A DNA stretch of 21,898 nt. Source: an uncultured Bacteroidales bacterium (GTDB lineage: Bacteria > Bacteroidota > Bacteroidia > Bacteroidales > P3). A program made the translations under genes and the position numbers. The first letter of the stretch is position 1; the number at the start of each line of letters is the position of its first letter. Below, in pieces: positions 7,790-16,460 of this stretch. The notes under the pieces were generated by a model. It worked only from the letters and a program-made list of their open reading frames with translations, was not told the DNA's origin and searched no databases. The stretch lies in NCBI GenBank assembly GCA_946540365.1, contig CAMNIH010000013.1:1-21898 (forward strand). Reading direction: 5' to 3'.

Positions 7790-8988
7790 AACTGACCCGC
7801 TTATTCCGAGGAGACAAGACGATCTGGGTGGTGTTCATGCTGCTCAGCATCATCTCGCTGGTTGAGGTGTACAGCTCGATAGGCCTCTATGCCTATTCGC
7901 TGCCCGGAACCATGCCCACGGGGCTCTTCCTGAAGCACTTGGTTATCGTGGCGATCACCTACGTGGTGGTCATTCTGGTCTCGCGCGTCAACTACCGCTT
8001 CTTCTCGCGGTTCGCCATGCTGGGCTACTGGCTGACGCTGGTGCTGCTGGCTGTGATGTTGGCGCTGCAGGGCGGACGTTGGTTCCGCATCCCGCTGATC
8101 GGACAGTTCCAGCCCTCCGAGATCGCCAAGATCGTGCTGGTGGTCTTCGTGGCCCGCATATTGGCCATCAAGAAAGACCAGCTGTCCGAGCTGGGCACGT
8201 TCCTCCAGCTGCTTATCTACATCGTTCTGGTGGTGGCCCTCATCCTGCCCGAGAACTTCTCGATGGCGGCCCTCATCTTCCTGGTGTGCTATCTCATGAT
8301 GTTTATGGGGGGTGTCAAGCGTGTCTATTGGTGGCGCTTCTTAGTGGCGCTGGCTTTCGTGGGCATGTTGGGCGCCTTCGTGATGCTCAGGTCGTCGGAT
8401 GGCGAGGCCGACGGAGGCGAGGTGCTGCACCGCTCCGGCATCTGGGCCGAGCGTATCGACAACTGGCTGCACCCCGACCCCGATGCCCTGACGCAGGAGA
8501 ATATGGCCCGCATGGCCATCGCCCGCGGCGGCGTGTTCGGCGCCGGCATCGGCAACACGGTCCACGCCCGTCTGATGACGCAGGCCCACAACGACTTCAT
8601 CTACGCCATCATCATCGAAGAGACCGGCATGGTGGGCGGCATCGTGGTCTTCCTGCTCTACAGCATCCTTTATTTCCGTTGCGTCCGTCTGGCTTGGCGC
8701 TGCAAGGGGCGCTTCGGCGCTCTCACCGTGGCCGGCATGGGCACGGTCATCTACCTCCAGGCATTGGTTAATATGAGTGTGGCTGTCGGCGTGCTGCCCG
8801 TCACGGGCCAGACGCTGCCCTTCATCAGCTATGGCGGCACGGCCTATCTCTTTATGGGTGTGGGTCTTGGTATCATACAGTCGGTGGCAGCCGATGTCTA
8901 TGCAGCTGAGAACAGCGAGAAACCCGCCCTCAAACAGGCGTCAGACACCACCCAGCCCGGGCCTTCGGTTGCCGGGGAGCAGGGTTGA
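7786..8988 (+). CDS. ftsW: Septal peptidoglycan glycosyltransferase FtsW (SEDS family)
   Basis: FtsW polymerises lipid II into glycan strands at the septum, paired with FtsI. The 400-residue protein is a polytopic SEDS membrane protein with about ten hydrophobic segments. Recognisable SEDS blocks are GGRWFRIPLIGQFQPSEIAKI (around residue 90-110), the large extracytoplasmic loop, RGGVFGAGIGNT, the highly conserved AHNDFIYAIIIEETG, and the C-terminal LPFISYGGTAYLFMGVGLG. The last 30 or so residues are a polar cytoplasmic tail. Translation is probably coupled to the upstream MurD-like gene through the ATGA overlap. That coupling would give a reason for the truncated gene to keep an open frame even without a function of its own. 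Confidence 0.96.
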   Translation: MKLTRLFRGDKTIWVVFMLLSIISLVEVYSSIGLYAYSLPGTMPTGLFLKHLVIVAITYVVVILVSRVNYRFFSRFAMLGYWLTLVLLAVMLALQGGRWFRIPLIGQFQPSEIAKIVLVVFVARILAIKKDQLSELGTFLQLLIYIVLVVALILPENFSMAALIFLVCYLMMFMGGVKRVYWWRFLVALAFVGMLGAFVMLRSSDGEADGGEVLHRSGIWAERIDNWLHPDPDALTQENMARMAIARGGVFGAGIGNTVHARLMTQAHNDFIYAIIIEETGMVGGIVVFLLYSILYFRCVRLAWRCKGRFGALTVAGMGTVIYLQALVNMSVAVGVLPVTGQTLPFISYGGTAYLFMGVGLGIIQSVAADVYAAENSEKPALKQASDTTQPGPSVAGEQG

Positions 8989-9036
8989 TGCACATATAAA
9001 CAAGATGAATTATAGACAATAAAAGAAACTGAAGAT

Positions 9037-10143
9037 ATGAAAGCAATCGTAAGTGGAGGAGGATCTGGGGGTCATATATTCCCGGCTGTGGCGATCGCCA
9101 ATGCCATAAAGAAACGCTGGCCCGAGGCCGACATCCTGTTTGTCGGTGCCGAAGGGCGTATGGAGATGGAGAAGGTGCCTGCCGCAGGCTACGAAATCGT
9201 GGGGTTGCCTATTGCCGGACTGCAGCGCAAGCTGACACCGCAAAATATCATCAAGAATCTGCAGCTGCCCTTCCGCATGATGCAGAGCAACCACCGGGTG
9301 AAGGCCGTCCTGCGCGGCTTCCAGCCCGACATCGTGGTCGGGGTTGGCGGCTTCGCTTCGGAGCCCACGCTGAAGGCTGCTGCGCAGTTGGGCTTTACGA
9401 CCCTGCTGCAGGAGCAGAATTCCTATGCCGGCCTGACCAACAAGCTCTTGTCGCGCGACGCCCGTGTGATCTGCGTGGCTTACGATGGAATGGAGCGCTT
9501 CTTCCCGCAGGAGAAAATAGTCTTCACCGGCAATCCGGTGAGGGCCGACATCGAGAATATGAGCGTCAGCCCTGCCGAGGGGCGGTCGCATTTCGGCCTG
9601 GCCGCTGAAGGGCGTGTGCTTCTCTCCGTAGGCGGAAGCCTCGGCGCACGCAGCATCAACACGATGTTGATGAACCACCTGCACTTCTTCCGCGAGAACA
9701 AGATCCAGCTCCTTTGGCAGACCGGACGCTGGCAGTACGACGAGGCGGTGCGTGCCGTCGAGGCGGCCGGCGTGTCCGAGTGGGTCAAGGTGCATCAGTT
9801 CATTCAGCGCATGGATATGGCCTATGCAGCGGCCGATGTGGTGGTGTCGCGTGCCGGCGCCATCGCCATCTCCGAGCTCTGCATCGTGGGCAAGCCGGTG
9901 GTGCTGATCCCGTCGCCCAACGTGGCCGAGGATCATCAGACCAAGAATGCCATGGCGCTGGTCGACAAGGGGGCCGCGCTGATGGTGCCGGATGCCGACT
10001 GTGAGCATCATTGCCTGCCCCAGGTGTTGGAACTGTTCGAAAACAGTGTGCGCAGCGAGCAGATGAGTGCCGCCATCCAGCGACTTGCAGTGCGCGGGGC
10101 GGCCGACAAGATTGTGGACCAGATAGAGAAGATTATCAAATGA
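9037..10143 (+). CDS. murG: UDP-GlcNAc--lipid I N-acetylglucosaminyltransferase MurG
   Basis: MurG adds GlcNAc to lipid I to form lipid II at the cytoplasmic face of the membrane. The 368-residue protein is a GT-B fold glycosyltransferase (family GT28). The N-terminal SGGGSGGHIFPA motif (residues 6-17) includes the conserved H13. VGVGGFASEPTL, LLQEQNSYAGLTN and the SVGGSLGARSIN loop follow. The UDP-GlcNAc site VSRAGAIAISELCIVGKPVVLIP and the DHQTKNA segment lie in the second domain. It starts 48 nt after ftsW behind a short AT-rich gap with a purine-rich site (gaaactgaag). The stop overlaps murC in an ATGA. Confidence 0.97.
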   Translation: MKAIVSGGGSGGHIFPAVAIANAIKKRWPEADILFVGAEGRMEMEKVPAAGYEIVGLPIAGLQRKLTPQNIIKNLQLPFRMMQSNHRVKAVLRGFQPDIVVGVGGFASEPTLKAAAQLGFTTLLQEQNSYAGLTNKLLSRDARVICVAYDGMERFFPQEKIVFTGNPVRADIENMSVSPAEGRSHFGLAAEGRVLLSVGGSLGARSINTMLMNHLHFFRENKIQLLWQTGRWQYDEAVRAVEAAGVSEWVKVHQFIQRMDMAYAAADVVVSRAGAIAISELCIVGKPVVLIPSPNVAEDHQTKNAMALVDKGAALMVPDADCEHHCLPQVLELFENSVRSEQMSAAIQRLAVRGAADKIVDQIEKIIK

Positions 10144-11573
10144 GATACTATTTCATTGGCATCGGAGGAATCGGGATGAGCGCTCTGGCGCGCTTCTTTC
10201 ACCGTCGCGGCGACGAGGTGAGCGGCTATGACCGCACGCCGAGCCCCCTGACGGCGGAGCTGGAGGCCGAGGGAATTCCGATTCACTACGACGACCGGCC
10301 TGACCTGCTGCCGGACGGGATCGACATGGCCGTCTACACACCCGCCGTGCCGGACGACTTGGGCGAGCTGCAGACCCTGCGGCAACGTGGCGTCCGCATC
10401 GAGAAGCGGTCGCAGGTGCTCGGCGAGCTTACACGGGGCAAACGCTGCATCGCCGTGGCCGGCAGTCATGGCAAGACCACCACGAGCACGATGATAGCCC
10501 ATCTGCTGAGCCAAGCACCCTGCGGATGCTCGGCATTCCTGGGCGGCGTGAGCAAGAATTTCGGCAGCAATCTCTATGTCGACCCCAAGAGCGACTTGGT
10601 GGTGGTCGAGGCCGACGAGTACGACCGCTCGTTCCTGCAGCTGCATCCGCACATGGCCGTCATCACCGCCACCGACCCCGATCATCTGGACATCTACGGC
10701 GACCACGACCACATGCTCGAGGCCTACCTGCAGTTCGCCAACCAAGTGGACCCCGACGGGCGCCTGTTCCTGAAGCAGGACATCTTCCTGCGCCAGAACG
10801 GGGAACCCTTTGTCGAGTATGGCCCGCACCATCACCACGACCACGACGGCCACGACCATCACGACGGCCACGCCCATCATGCCGAGCTCCACACCCCGCA
10901 CACCACCTATACCGCCCGCGGCATCGAGGCCGACTACTACGCCATCAACGTGCGCACCTACAACGGCAACCTCTTCTTCGACCTGCGCACCCCCGACGGA
11001 GTCCTGTTCGACCTCGAACTGGACGGCACGGCCCTTTTCAATGTCGAGAACGCCGTGGCGGCATCGGCCGTGGCCCTGAGCTGCGGTGTGGATCAGTACC
11101 AGTTGCGCCACGGCCTGAAGACCTTCGCCGGCGTGCGGCGTCGGTTCGATTACCGCATCCGCGAGAAGGGGCTGGTCTACATCGACGACTACGCCCATCA
11201 CCCGCAGGAGATCGCCTCGACGCTGGAGTCCATCCGCTATCTCTACCCCGACAAACGCGTGGTGGGCATCTTCCAGCCCCACCTCTACAGCCGCACGCGC
11301 GACCTCGCCGACCAGTTTGCCCAGGTGCTGGGCACGCTCGACGAGCTCATCATGATGCCCATCTATCCGGCCCGCGAGAAGCCCATCCTGGGGGTGACCT
11401 CAAGCATGGTGCTGCGCAAGGTCGACTCCATGTCGAAGTACCTCTGCACCCCCGACCAGGTGCTCGAGTTGGTGCCGGCCCTGTGCCCCGACGTGGTGGT
11501 GACGCTGGGCGCCGGCGATATCGACCGTCTGGTGCCGAGGCTGGAATCCGTATTAAGAGAACAAATGCTATGA
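10140..11573 (+). CDS. murC: UDP-N-acetylmuramate--L-alanine ligase MurC with histidine-rich insertion
   Basis: MurC attaches L-Ala to UDP-MurNAc in the cytoplasm, the first step of stem-peptide synthesis. The 477-residue protein has the N-terminal GIGGIGMSALA Rossmann motif, the ATP loop G108-SHGKTTT, the EADEYDRSF and DPDHLDIYGD blocks of the central domain, and FAGVRRRFDY plus DDYAHHPQEI leading into the C-terminal domain. All expected catalytic regions are intact. Residues 230-247 are remarkable: 11 of 18 are histidine, interspersed with Asp and Gly. The insertion sits in a loop of the central domain. Start choice: ATG 10140 overlaps the murG stop (ATGA) and gives the canonical MurC N-terminus. 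An in-frame extension upstream would run within murG and is not real. Confidence 0.97.
   Translation: MRYYFIGIGGIGMSALARFFHRRGDEVSGYDRTPSPLTAELEAEGIPIHYDDRPDLLPDGIDMAVYTPAVPDDLGELQTLRQRGVRIEKRSQVLGELTRGKRCIAVAGSHGKTTTSTMIAHLLSQAPCGCSAFLGGVSKNFGSNLYVDPKSDLVVVEADEYDRSFLQLHPHMAVITATDPDHLDIYGDHDHMLEAYLQFANQVDPDGRLFLKQDIFLRQNGEPFVEYGPHHHHDHDGHDHHDGHAHHAELHTPHTTYTARGIEADYYAINVRTYNGNLFFDLRTPDGVLFDLELDGTALFNVENAVAASAVALSCGVDQYQLRHGLKTFAGVRRRFDYRIREKGLVYIDDYAHHPQEIASTLESIRYLYPDKRVVGIFQPHLYSRTRDLADQFAQVLGTLDELIMMPIYPAREKPILGVTSSMVLRKVDSMSKYLCTPDQVLELVPALCPDVVVTLGAGDIDRLVPRLESVLREQML
10827..10880 (+). repeat. Histidine-rich coding tract within murC, with internal 13-nt duplication
   Basis: This tract encodes MurC residues 230-247 (4 His, then alternating His/Asp/Gly). 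The word cacgacggccacg occurs at 10842-10854 and again at 10860-10872, offset 18 nt (six codons), so the frame is kept. This suggests growth by slippage or short duplication. His-Asp clusters of this sort often bind Zn or Ni; binding here is inference. Confidence 0.85.
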
Positions 11574-12355
11574 AACGACCTGTCAAGATACTCCTGATCC
11601 TCCTGGGCGCCATTGTGCTGGCGGTGCTCGTCGTGGTGGCCAATGTCAACCGCTCCCGGTCGGCGGTGCGTGGCATCGAGGTGAGCATCCGTTACGGCAA
11701 GACCCCTCCGCTGGTCGACGACCAGACGGTGCGCGACAGCATCCTGGCACGCATCCCGGCGCTGCTGCAGCATTCGGTGGCCGGGGTGGATCGCGATGCC
11801 GTGGTCGACGCAGCTTCCGCCGTGCCTTACCTCGACGAGGTGAGCGCTTCGGTCAGCGTCAGCGGCAAGGTGGTGGTCCGCGCCAGGCAGCGACGCCCTG
11901 TCGTGCGCCTCTACTATGGCGACAACGAGATGTATCTCGACGGCAAGGGCTGCCTGATGCCCGCCTCGCGGATCGGTTCGTGCGATGTGCTGGTGGCCGG
12001 CGGCGACTTCCGCATGCCCATGCCGGCCGACAGCGTGTGGCGTGTCGCCACTTCCGTCGGCAACCGGCAGCTGACCGACCTCTGGCGCGTGGCCTGCTAT
12101 CTCGACGCCGAGAGCCGCTACGGCGACCTGATCGACCAGCTCTATGTCGAGCGCGACGGCGACCTGATGATGGTGCCCAAGCTGGGCAACCACGTCATCG
12201 AACTGGGCTCGGCCGACGACCTGGACACCAAATTCGCCAATCTGCTGGCATTCTATCAGAAGGGAATGCCGCGTGCCGGTTGGGACACCTACTCGCGCAT
12301 CAGCCTCAAGTATCGCGGACAGGTGGTTTGTACGAAAAGAAACGAAACAAAATAA
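11570..12355 (+). CDS. ftsQ: Cell division protein FtsQ
   Basis: This is a bitopic divisome protein of 261 residues. A basic N-terminus (MKRPVK) is followed by a single membrane span (about residues 5-24, ILLILLGAIVLAVLVVV) and a periplasmic domain. The latter includes a POTRA-like portion (VRGIEVSIRYG ... LVDDQTVRDSILAR ... PYLDEVSASVSVSGKVVVRARQRRPVVRLY) and the conserved MYLDGKGCLMPAS stretch typical of FtsQ/DivIB. The C-terminal part ends in SRISLKYRGQVVCTKR, matching the family's final beta strands. Position between murC and ftsA supports the name. Start ATG 11570 overlaps the murC stop (ATGA). The gap to ftsA is 12 nt. Confidence 0.92.
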   Translation: MKRPVKILLILLGAIVLAVLVVVANVNRSRSAVRGIEVSIRYGKTPPLVDDQTVRDSILARIPALLQHSVAGVDRDAVVDAASAVPYLDEVSASVSVSGKVVVRARQRRPVVRLYYGDNEMYLDGKGCLMPASRIGSCDVLVAGGDFRMPMPADSVWRVATSVGNRQLTDLWRVACYLDAESRYGDLIDQLYVERDGDLMMVPKLGNHVIELGSADDLDTKFANLLAFYQKGMPRAGWDTYSRISLKYRGQVVCTKRNETK

Positions 12356-12367
12356 ACAACACAGATT

Positions 12368-13762
12368 ATGGGAACTGAAATCATTGTAGGTCTCGACATC
12401 GGCACCACCAAGATTGCATGCTTCGTGGGTGTCCGTGGCGAGCAGGACCGTGTGAAAATTCTGGGCTTCGGCAAGACCGAGTCGTCGGGCGTCGAGCATG
12501 GAGTAGTGAAAAACGTCAAGGACGCCGCCGATGCCATCCGCCGTGCTGTCGACGAGGCCGCCGAGCAGGCCAACGTCGATGTCGACGAGGTGTGGGTCGG
12601 CATTGCCGGACAGCACATCAAGTCGCGCCCCTCGCAGGGCAGCACCCCCATCCCCCCCGACCATGTCCTGATCGAGCAGGAGGACGTCGACCGCCTCATC
12701 GGCGACCAGTACAACACCATGCTCGAGCCCGGCGAGGAAATCATCCATATCTTCCCCCAGACGTTCTATGTCGACAACGAAGCCCTCAACCGCGAGGTGC
12801 CCCCCGTGGGCGTGGCCGGCAAGGTGCTCAAGGCCGATTTCCACATGGTGACGGCCAATGTGCAGAACCTGCAGTATATCAAGTATGCCGTCGAGCGCAC
12901 CGGTCTTAAGATCAAGGGCGTCGTCCTCGAGCCCATCGCCTCGGCCAAGGCCGTCCTCGACGACAGCGACCGCGATGCCGGCGTGGCCATGGTCGACATC
13001 GGTGGCGGCACCACCGACATCGCCATTTTCTACGACGGCATCATCCGCCACACGTCGGTGCTTCCGCTCGCCGGCGCCGCCATCACCAACGACATCCGCG
13101 AGGGGTGCAACATCCTCAAGCGTCAGGCTGAGAGTCTCAAGGTGAAATTCGGCTCCTGCCTCGTGCAGGCTGTCTCGGAGAGCGACGTCATCTCCATTCC
13201 CGGCATCCGCAGCCAGGCCCCGCGCGAGATCTACGTCAAGACCCTCGCCGGCATCATCAACGCCCGCACCAAGATGATCATGGAGCAGATCGACTACGAG
13301 ATCAAGCTCTCGGGCTATGCCAAGAAGCTGATCGCCGGCGTCGTGCTCACCGGCGGCGGCGCCCAGCTGAAGAACATCAAGGACCTCTGCGAGCTTGTCA
13401 CCGCCACCGACACCCGCATCGGCATCCCCAACGAACACCTCGAGCCCGACAGCGTCAACTACAACGAGCTGATGCACCCGATGTATGCCACCGGTATCGG
13501 CCTGGTGCTCTACGGCCTGGAGAAAGCCGAGGAGACGGCCTCCGCCGACACCGTGGCCGACAGCAAGCGCGAGGAGAAGAAGGGCGGCGTCGATATCTTC
13601 GCCGACATGGACGATCTGCCCGCCGCACCGGCCGCTCCCGTGGTCGAGCAGCCCGTGGAGACCCCCAAGAACAAGAAGAAGAAACGCGGCGAGGGCGACT
13701 TCGCCAAGTCGCTGTCCGACTTCTTCAAATCGGTCTTCGACGAGGGCATCGACGAGGAATAA
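12368..13762 (+). CDS. ftsA: Cell division protein FtsA
   Basis: FtsA is the actin-like ATPase that tethers FtsZ filaments to the membrane and recruits later divisome proteins. The 464-residue protein opens with IIVGLDIGTTKIACFVG (phosphate-1 motif). It has the 1C SHS2 subdomain, the phosphate-2 motif MVDIGGGTTDIAIFYDG (around residue 210) and the adenosine motif VVLTGGGAQLKNI. After the ATPase core comes a charged Ala/Pro/Lys-rich linker (about 395-442). It ends in DFAKSLSDFFKSVFDEG, a plausible amphipathic membrane-targeting helix. The linker contains APVVEQP (residues 423-429), a heptapeptide also found in the FtsZ linker encoded just downstream. Confidence 0.97.
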   Translation: MGTEIIVGLDIGTTKIACFVGVRGEQDRVKILGFGKTESSGVEHGVVKNVKDAADAIRRAVDEAAEQANVDVDEVWVGIAGQHIKSRPSQGSTPIPPDHVLIEQEDVDRLIGDQYNTMLEPGEEIIHIFPQTFYVDNEALNREVPPVGVAGKVLKADFHMVTANVQNLQYIKYAVERTGLKIKGVVLEPIASAKAVLDDSDRDAGVAMVDIGGGTTDIAIFYDGIIRHTSVLPLAGAAITNDIREGCNILKRQAESLKVKFGSCLVQAVSESDVISIPGIRSQAPREIYVKTLAGIINARTKMIMEQIDYEIKLSGYAKKLIAGVVLTGGGAQLKNIKDLCELVTATDTRIGIPNEHLEPDSVNYNELMHPMYATGIGLVLYGLEKAEETASADTVADSKREEKKGGVDIFADMDDLPAAPAAPVVEQPVETPKNKKKKRGEGDFAKSLSDFFKSVFDEGIDEE

Positions 13763-13907
13763 TGCCGAAATTCACAGCAACCTGTTGAAAACTAATCAAG
13801 AAAGATGATTTCGGTTTGCGCGTTTATTAGTAATTTTACGTTGCCAACAACATTGGTTGAAACTGAGTAATGACATCTTTATCAATAAGATAGAAATATA
13901 GAAGCAC
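13763..13907 (+). promoter_or_regulatory. ftsA-ftsZ intergenic region with candidate ftsZ promoter
   Basis: This 145-nt AT-rich gap is the largest within the dcw run. It contains gtaattttac (13830-13839), identical to the 10-mer in the mraZ promoter region, and a TTTC at 13809-13812 about 18 bp upstream of its TA. A TTTG at 13815-13818 is too close to serve as a standard -33 box. A separate ftsZ promoter is plausible, since extra FtsZ synthesis is common in other bacteria. The evidence is motif-level only. Confidence 0.4.
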
Positions 13908-15542
13908 ATGGAAGAAAACGCAAATTCCACTTTTTTCACCTTTGATTCGCCCAAAGGGCAGTCGTCCTACATCAAAGTGATTGGTGTCGGAGGCGGTGGC
14001 GGCAATGCCGTGAACCACATGTACGACAAGGGTATCGAGGGGGTCGACTTCATCGTCTGCAACACCGATATGAAGGCCCTCAACGCCTCGCCCGTGCCCA
14101 ACAAGATCCCGCTGGGCGACCTGGGCCTTGGCGCCGGCAACAAGCCCGAGCGTGCCCGCAAGGCAGCCGAGGACAAGAGCGACGAGATCCGCGAGGCCCT
14201 GGCCCACAACACCCAGATGCTCTTCATCACCGCCGGCATGGGCGGCGGCACCGGCACCGGCGCTGCCCCTGTAATCGCCGAGATCGCCAAGAGCATCGAC
14301 CTCGACAACGACGAGAACAAGAAGATCCTTGTCGTCGCCATCGTGACCCGCCCCTTCAGCTTCGAGGGCAAGCGCCGCCGCGAACAGGCCGAGGCCGGCA
14401 TCGAGGAACTCCGCAAGCATGTCGACTCCATCATCGTCATCAACAACGACAAGCTCCGCTCGTTCGGCAATATGCGCATCTCCGAAGCCTTCGGCATGGC
14501 CGACGATGTGCTGCTCACTGCCGCCAAGGGTATTGCCGAGATCATCACCGAAAACGCCTACGTCAACCGCGACTTCCAGGATGTCAACACCGTCATGGAG
14601 CACAGCGGCACCGCCCTCATGGGCACCGGCAGCGGCAGCGGCGAGAACCGCGCCCACGATGCCATCGAGGCTGCCACCACCAGCGTGCTGCTCGACGACA
14701 GCGACATCAGCGGTGCCAAGAACGTGCTGCTCTACTTCACCTACTCGTCCGAGCACGAGATGACCATGGACGAGCAGGCCGAGATCACCGACTATGTGCT
14801 CGACCGCACCAACGGCACGGCCGACATCATCTGGGGCGCCGGCCCCGACGAGAGCCTCGGCGACGAGCTGAAGGTGATCCTCATCGCCACCGGTTTCGAG
14901 AAGGTGAAAGGTGCTGTCGAAGAGCCCAAGACCTTCGTGCTCCCTGCCGAGCAGGAGCCGGAGCGCGTGGTGGCTGCCGCCCCCAAGCCCGAGGTGAGCG
15001 ACCTCGACGGCATGGAGATCATCCATCGTCCGCAGGCAGTCCAGGCTGAGCCTGCCCCCGCACCGGTCGTGGAGCAGGTGGCCCCCGTCGTGGAGCAACC
15101 CGCCGTGGCCGAGAAGCACGTCTTCACCCTCGACGACGACCCCGCCTTCGAGATGCCGAAGCGTGCCGCTGAATCCCAGCTCGAGGACTTCAAGACCGAA
15201 GTGGACGTCATGGTCGACGAGATCCACCTCGTCAACGAGGCCCATCAGGAGGCTGCCCCCCGCACCGAGCCGGCCCCGCAGCCCAAGGCCAACCCCGCCG
15301 TCAACGTCTTCCGCAACGACAACGACGTCACCACCGCCGCCGAGCGCATCCGCCGTATCCACGACCTGCTGCGCAACAACGCCAACGGCGCCGACATCGT
15401 GCAGGGCATGTCCACCCGCGAGATCACCGACGAGGTGCTCTTCGAGGGCCGCAGCTCCGCTGTTCGTGAATCGTCCACATCCACCCTGCGTGCCGACGGC
15501 CGCATGGTGCAAAACCCCTATTTCCGCGATCAAGTCGACTAA
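13908..15542 (+). CDS. ftsZ: Cell division protein FtsZ with long C-terminal linker
   Basis: FtsZ is the tubulin-like GTPase that forms the cytokinetic ring. At 544 residues it is longer than most homologues. The globular GTPase core (about residues 20-335) includes KVIGVGGGGGNAVNHM, the signature GGGTGTG (112-118), and the T7/synergy region ending in LKVILIATGFEK. The extra length is an acidic, Pro/Val/Glu-rich, probably disordered linker of roughly 195 residues, with repeated APVVEQ motifs. It ends in NPYFRDQVD (536-544), which resembles the Bacteroidota C-terminal peptide that docks FtsA. The start ATG 13908 follows agaagcac. The transporter gene begins at the next base after its stop. Confidence 0.97.
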   Translation: MEENANSTFFTFDSPKGQSSYIKVIGVGGGGGNAVNHMYDKGIEGVDFIVCNTDMKALNASPVPNKIPLGDLGLGAGNKPERARKAAEDKSDEIREALAHNTQMLFITAGMGGGTGTGAAPVIAEIAKSIDLDNDENKKILVVAIVTRPFSFEGKRRREQAEAGIEELRKHVDSIIVINNDKLRSFGNMRISEAFGMADDVLLTAAKGIAEIITENAYVNRDFQDVNTVMEHSGTALMGTGSGSGENRAHDAIEAATTSVLLDDSDISGAKNVLLYFTYSSEHEMTMDEQAEITDYVLDRTNGTADIIWGAGPDESLGDELKVILIATGFEKVKGAVEEPKTFVLPAEQEPERVVAAAPKPEVSDLDGMEIIHRPQAVQAEPAPAPVVEQVAPVVEQPAVAEKHVFTLDDDPAFEMPKRAAESQLEDFKTEVDVMVDEIHLVNEAHQEAAPRTEPAPQPKANPAVNVFRNDNDVTTAAERIRRIHDLLRNNANGADIVQGMSTREITDEVLFEGRSSAVRESSTSTLRADGRMVQNPYFRDQVD

Positions 15543-16460
15543 ATGACACTCAACCGTAAACTCATCGGCACCGTGTGCGCCGTGGGTGCCGCCGTATGCT
15601 ACGGCACCAACCCGCTGGGAGCCTTGAACCTATACGCCGAGGGCATGAACACGCCCTCGGTTCTTTTCTACCGCTTCGGCCTGGCATGGGTCATCATAGC
15701 CCTCGTCATGGCATTCAAGGCCCTGCGCCACAAGGAGAGCCTCCGCGTGTCGCGCACCGAGTTCCGCACGCTCACCGCCCTCGGGCTGCTTTTCATCGCT
15801 TCGTCGCTGACGCTCTACCTGAGCTTCCACCACATGCCTGCCGGCGTGGCCTCGACCATCCTCTTCACCTATCCGGTGATGACGGCCGCCATCATGTCCC
15901 TCTTTTTCAAGGAGAAAATACGCTTGGCCACGGTGGTCTCCATTGTCCTGGCGCTGGCGGGCGTGCTGCTGCTCTACTGGGGCGACCCCGGCGGCACCCT
16001 CAGCACCGTCGGCGTCGTGCTGGTGCTCGTCTCGGCGCTCACCTATGCGCTTTATATCATCGTCGTCGACAAGTCGCCCCTCCGCATGTCGTCGTTCAAG
16101 ATCAACTTCTACGTGCTTTTCTATTGTGCCGCCGGCATGGCGCTCTATGCGCTGCTGAGCGGCCAGCCCCTGATGCTGCCGCCCTCGCCCAAGGCCTGGC
16201 TCTGGGTGTCGTGGCTGGCCGTGGTGCCCGCCATCATGGCGCTCGTGATGATGGTCTATGCCGCCAAGTATCTGGGCAGCACGCCCACCGCCATCCTCGG
16301 TGCCCTCGAGCCCACCACGGCGGTGCTCATCGGCATCTTCGTCTTCGGCGAGCCCTTCTCCATCCGTTTGTTGATAGGTATTGTGCTGGTCCTGACGTCA
16401 GTGACCCTGATCGTGCTCAGCAAGTCCGACCGTAACCCCGCCCCCGCCGACCGGCATTGA
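15543..16460 (+). CDS. DMT-superfamily transporter, EamA domains
   Basis: This is a polytopic inner-membrane protein of 305 residues made of two EamA repeats with about ten hydrophobic segments. The first starts LIGTVCAVGAAVCYGTNPLGAL; the second starts GVVLVLVSALTYALYIIVVDKS. The PTAILGALEPTTAVLIGIFVFGE block is characteristic of drug/metabolite transporters. Substrate cannot be predicted. It follows ftsZ with zero spacing, so it is probably co-transcribed with the dcw operon, although it is not a usual dcw member. Its last 63 bp overlap the convergent DUF6266 gene. Confidence 0.9.
   Translation: MTLNRKLIGTVCAVGAAVCYGTNPLGALNLYAEGMNTPSVLFYRFGLAWVIIALVMAFKALRHKESLRVSRTEFRTLTALGLLFIASSLTLYLSFHHMPAGVASTILFTYPVMTAAIMSLFFKEKIRLATVVSIVLALAGVLLLYWGDPGGTLSTVGVVLVLVSALTYALYIIVVDKSPLRMSSFKINFYVLFYCAAGMALYALLSGQPLMLPPSPKAWLWVSWLAVVPAIMALVMMVYAAKYLGSTPTAILGALEPTTAVLIGIFVFGEPFSIRLLIGIVLVLTSVTLIVLSKSDRNPAPADRH

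Noticed and set aside
10526..11569. Long plus-strand frame extending upstream of the ftsQ ATG
   Set aside because: It overlaps murC in another frame and reads as Arg/Pro-rich nonsense. The ftsQ protein begins at ATG 11570.
11363..13477. 704-codon open frame on the minus strand opposite murC/ftsQ/ftsA
   Set aside because: It is a shadow of strongly supported plus-strand genes in GC-rich DNA. It is rich in His/Val/Asp from reverse-complemented codons and shows no domain.
13836..15533. 565-codon minus-strand open frame opposite ftsZ, and a similar 614-codon frame at 2136-3980
   Set aside because: Same cause: antisense shadows of ftsZ and ftsI with low-complexity translation and no family motifs.
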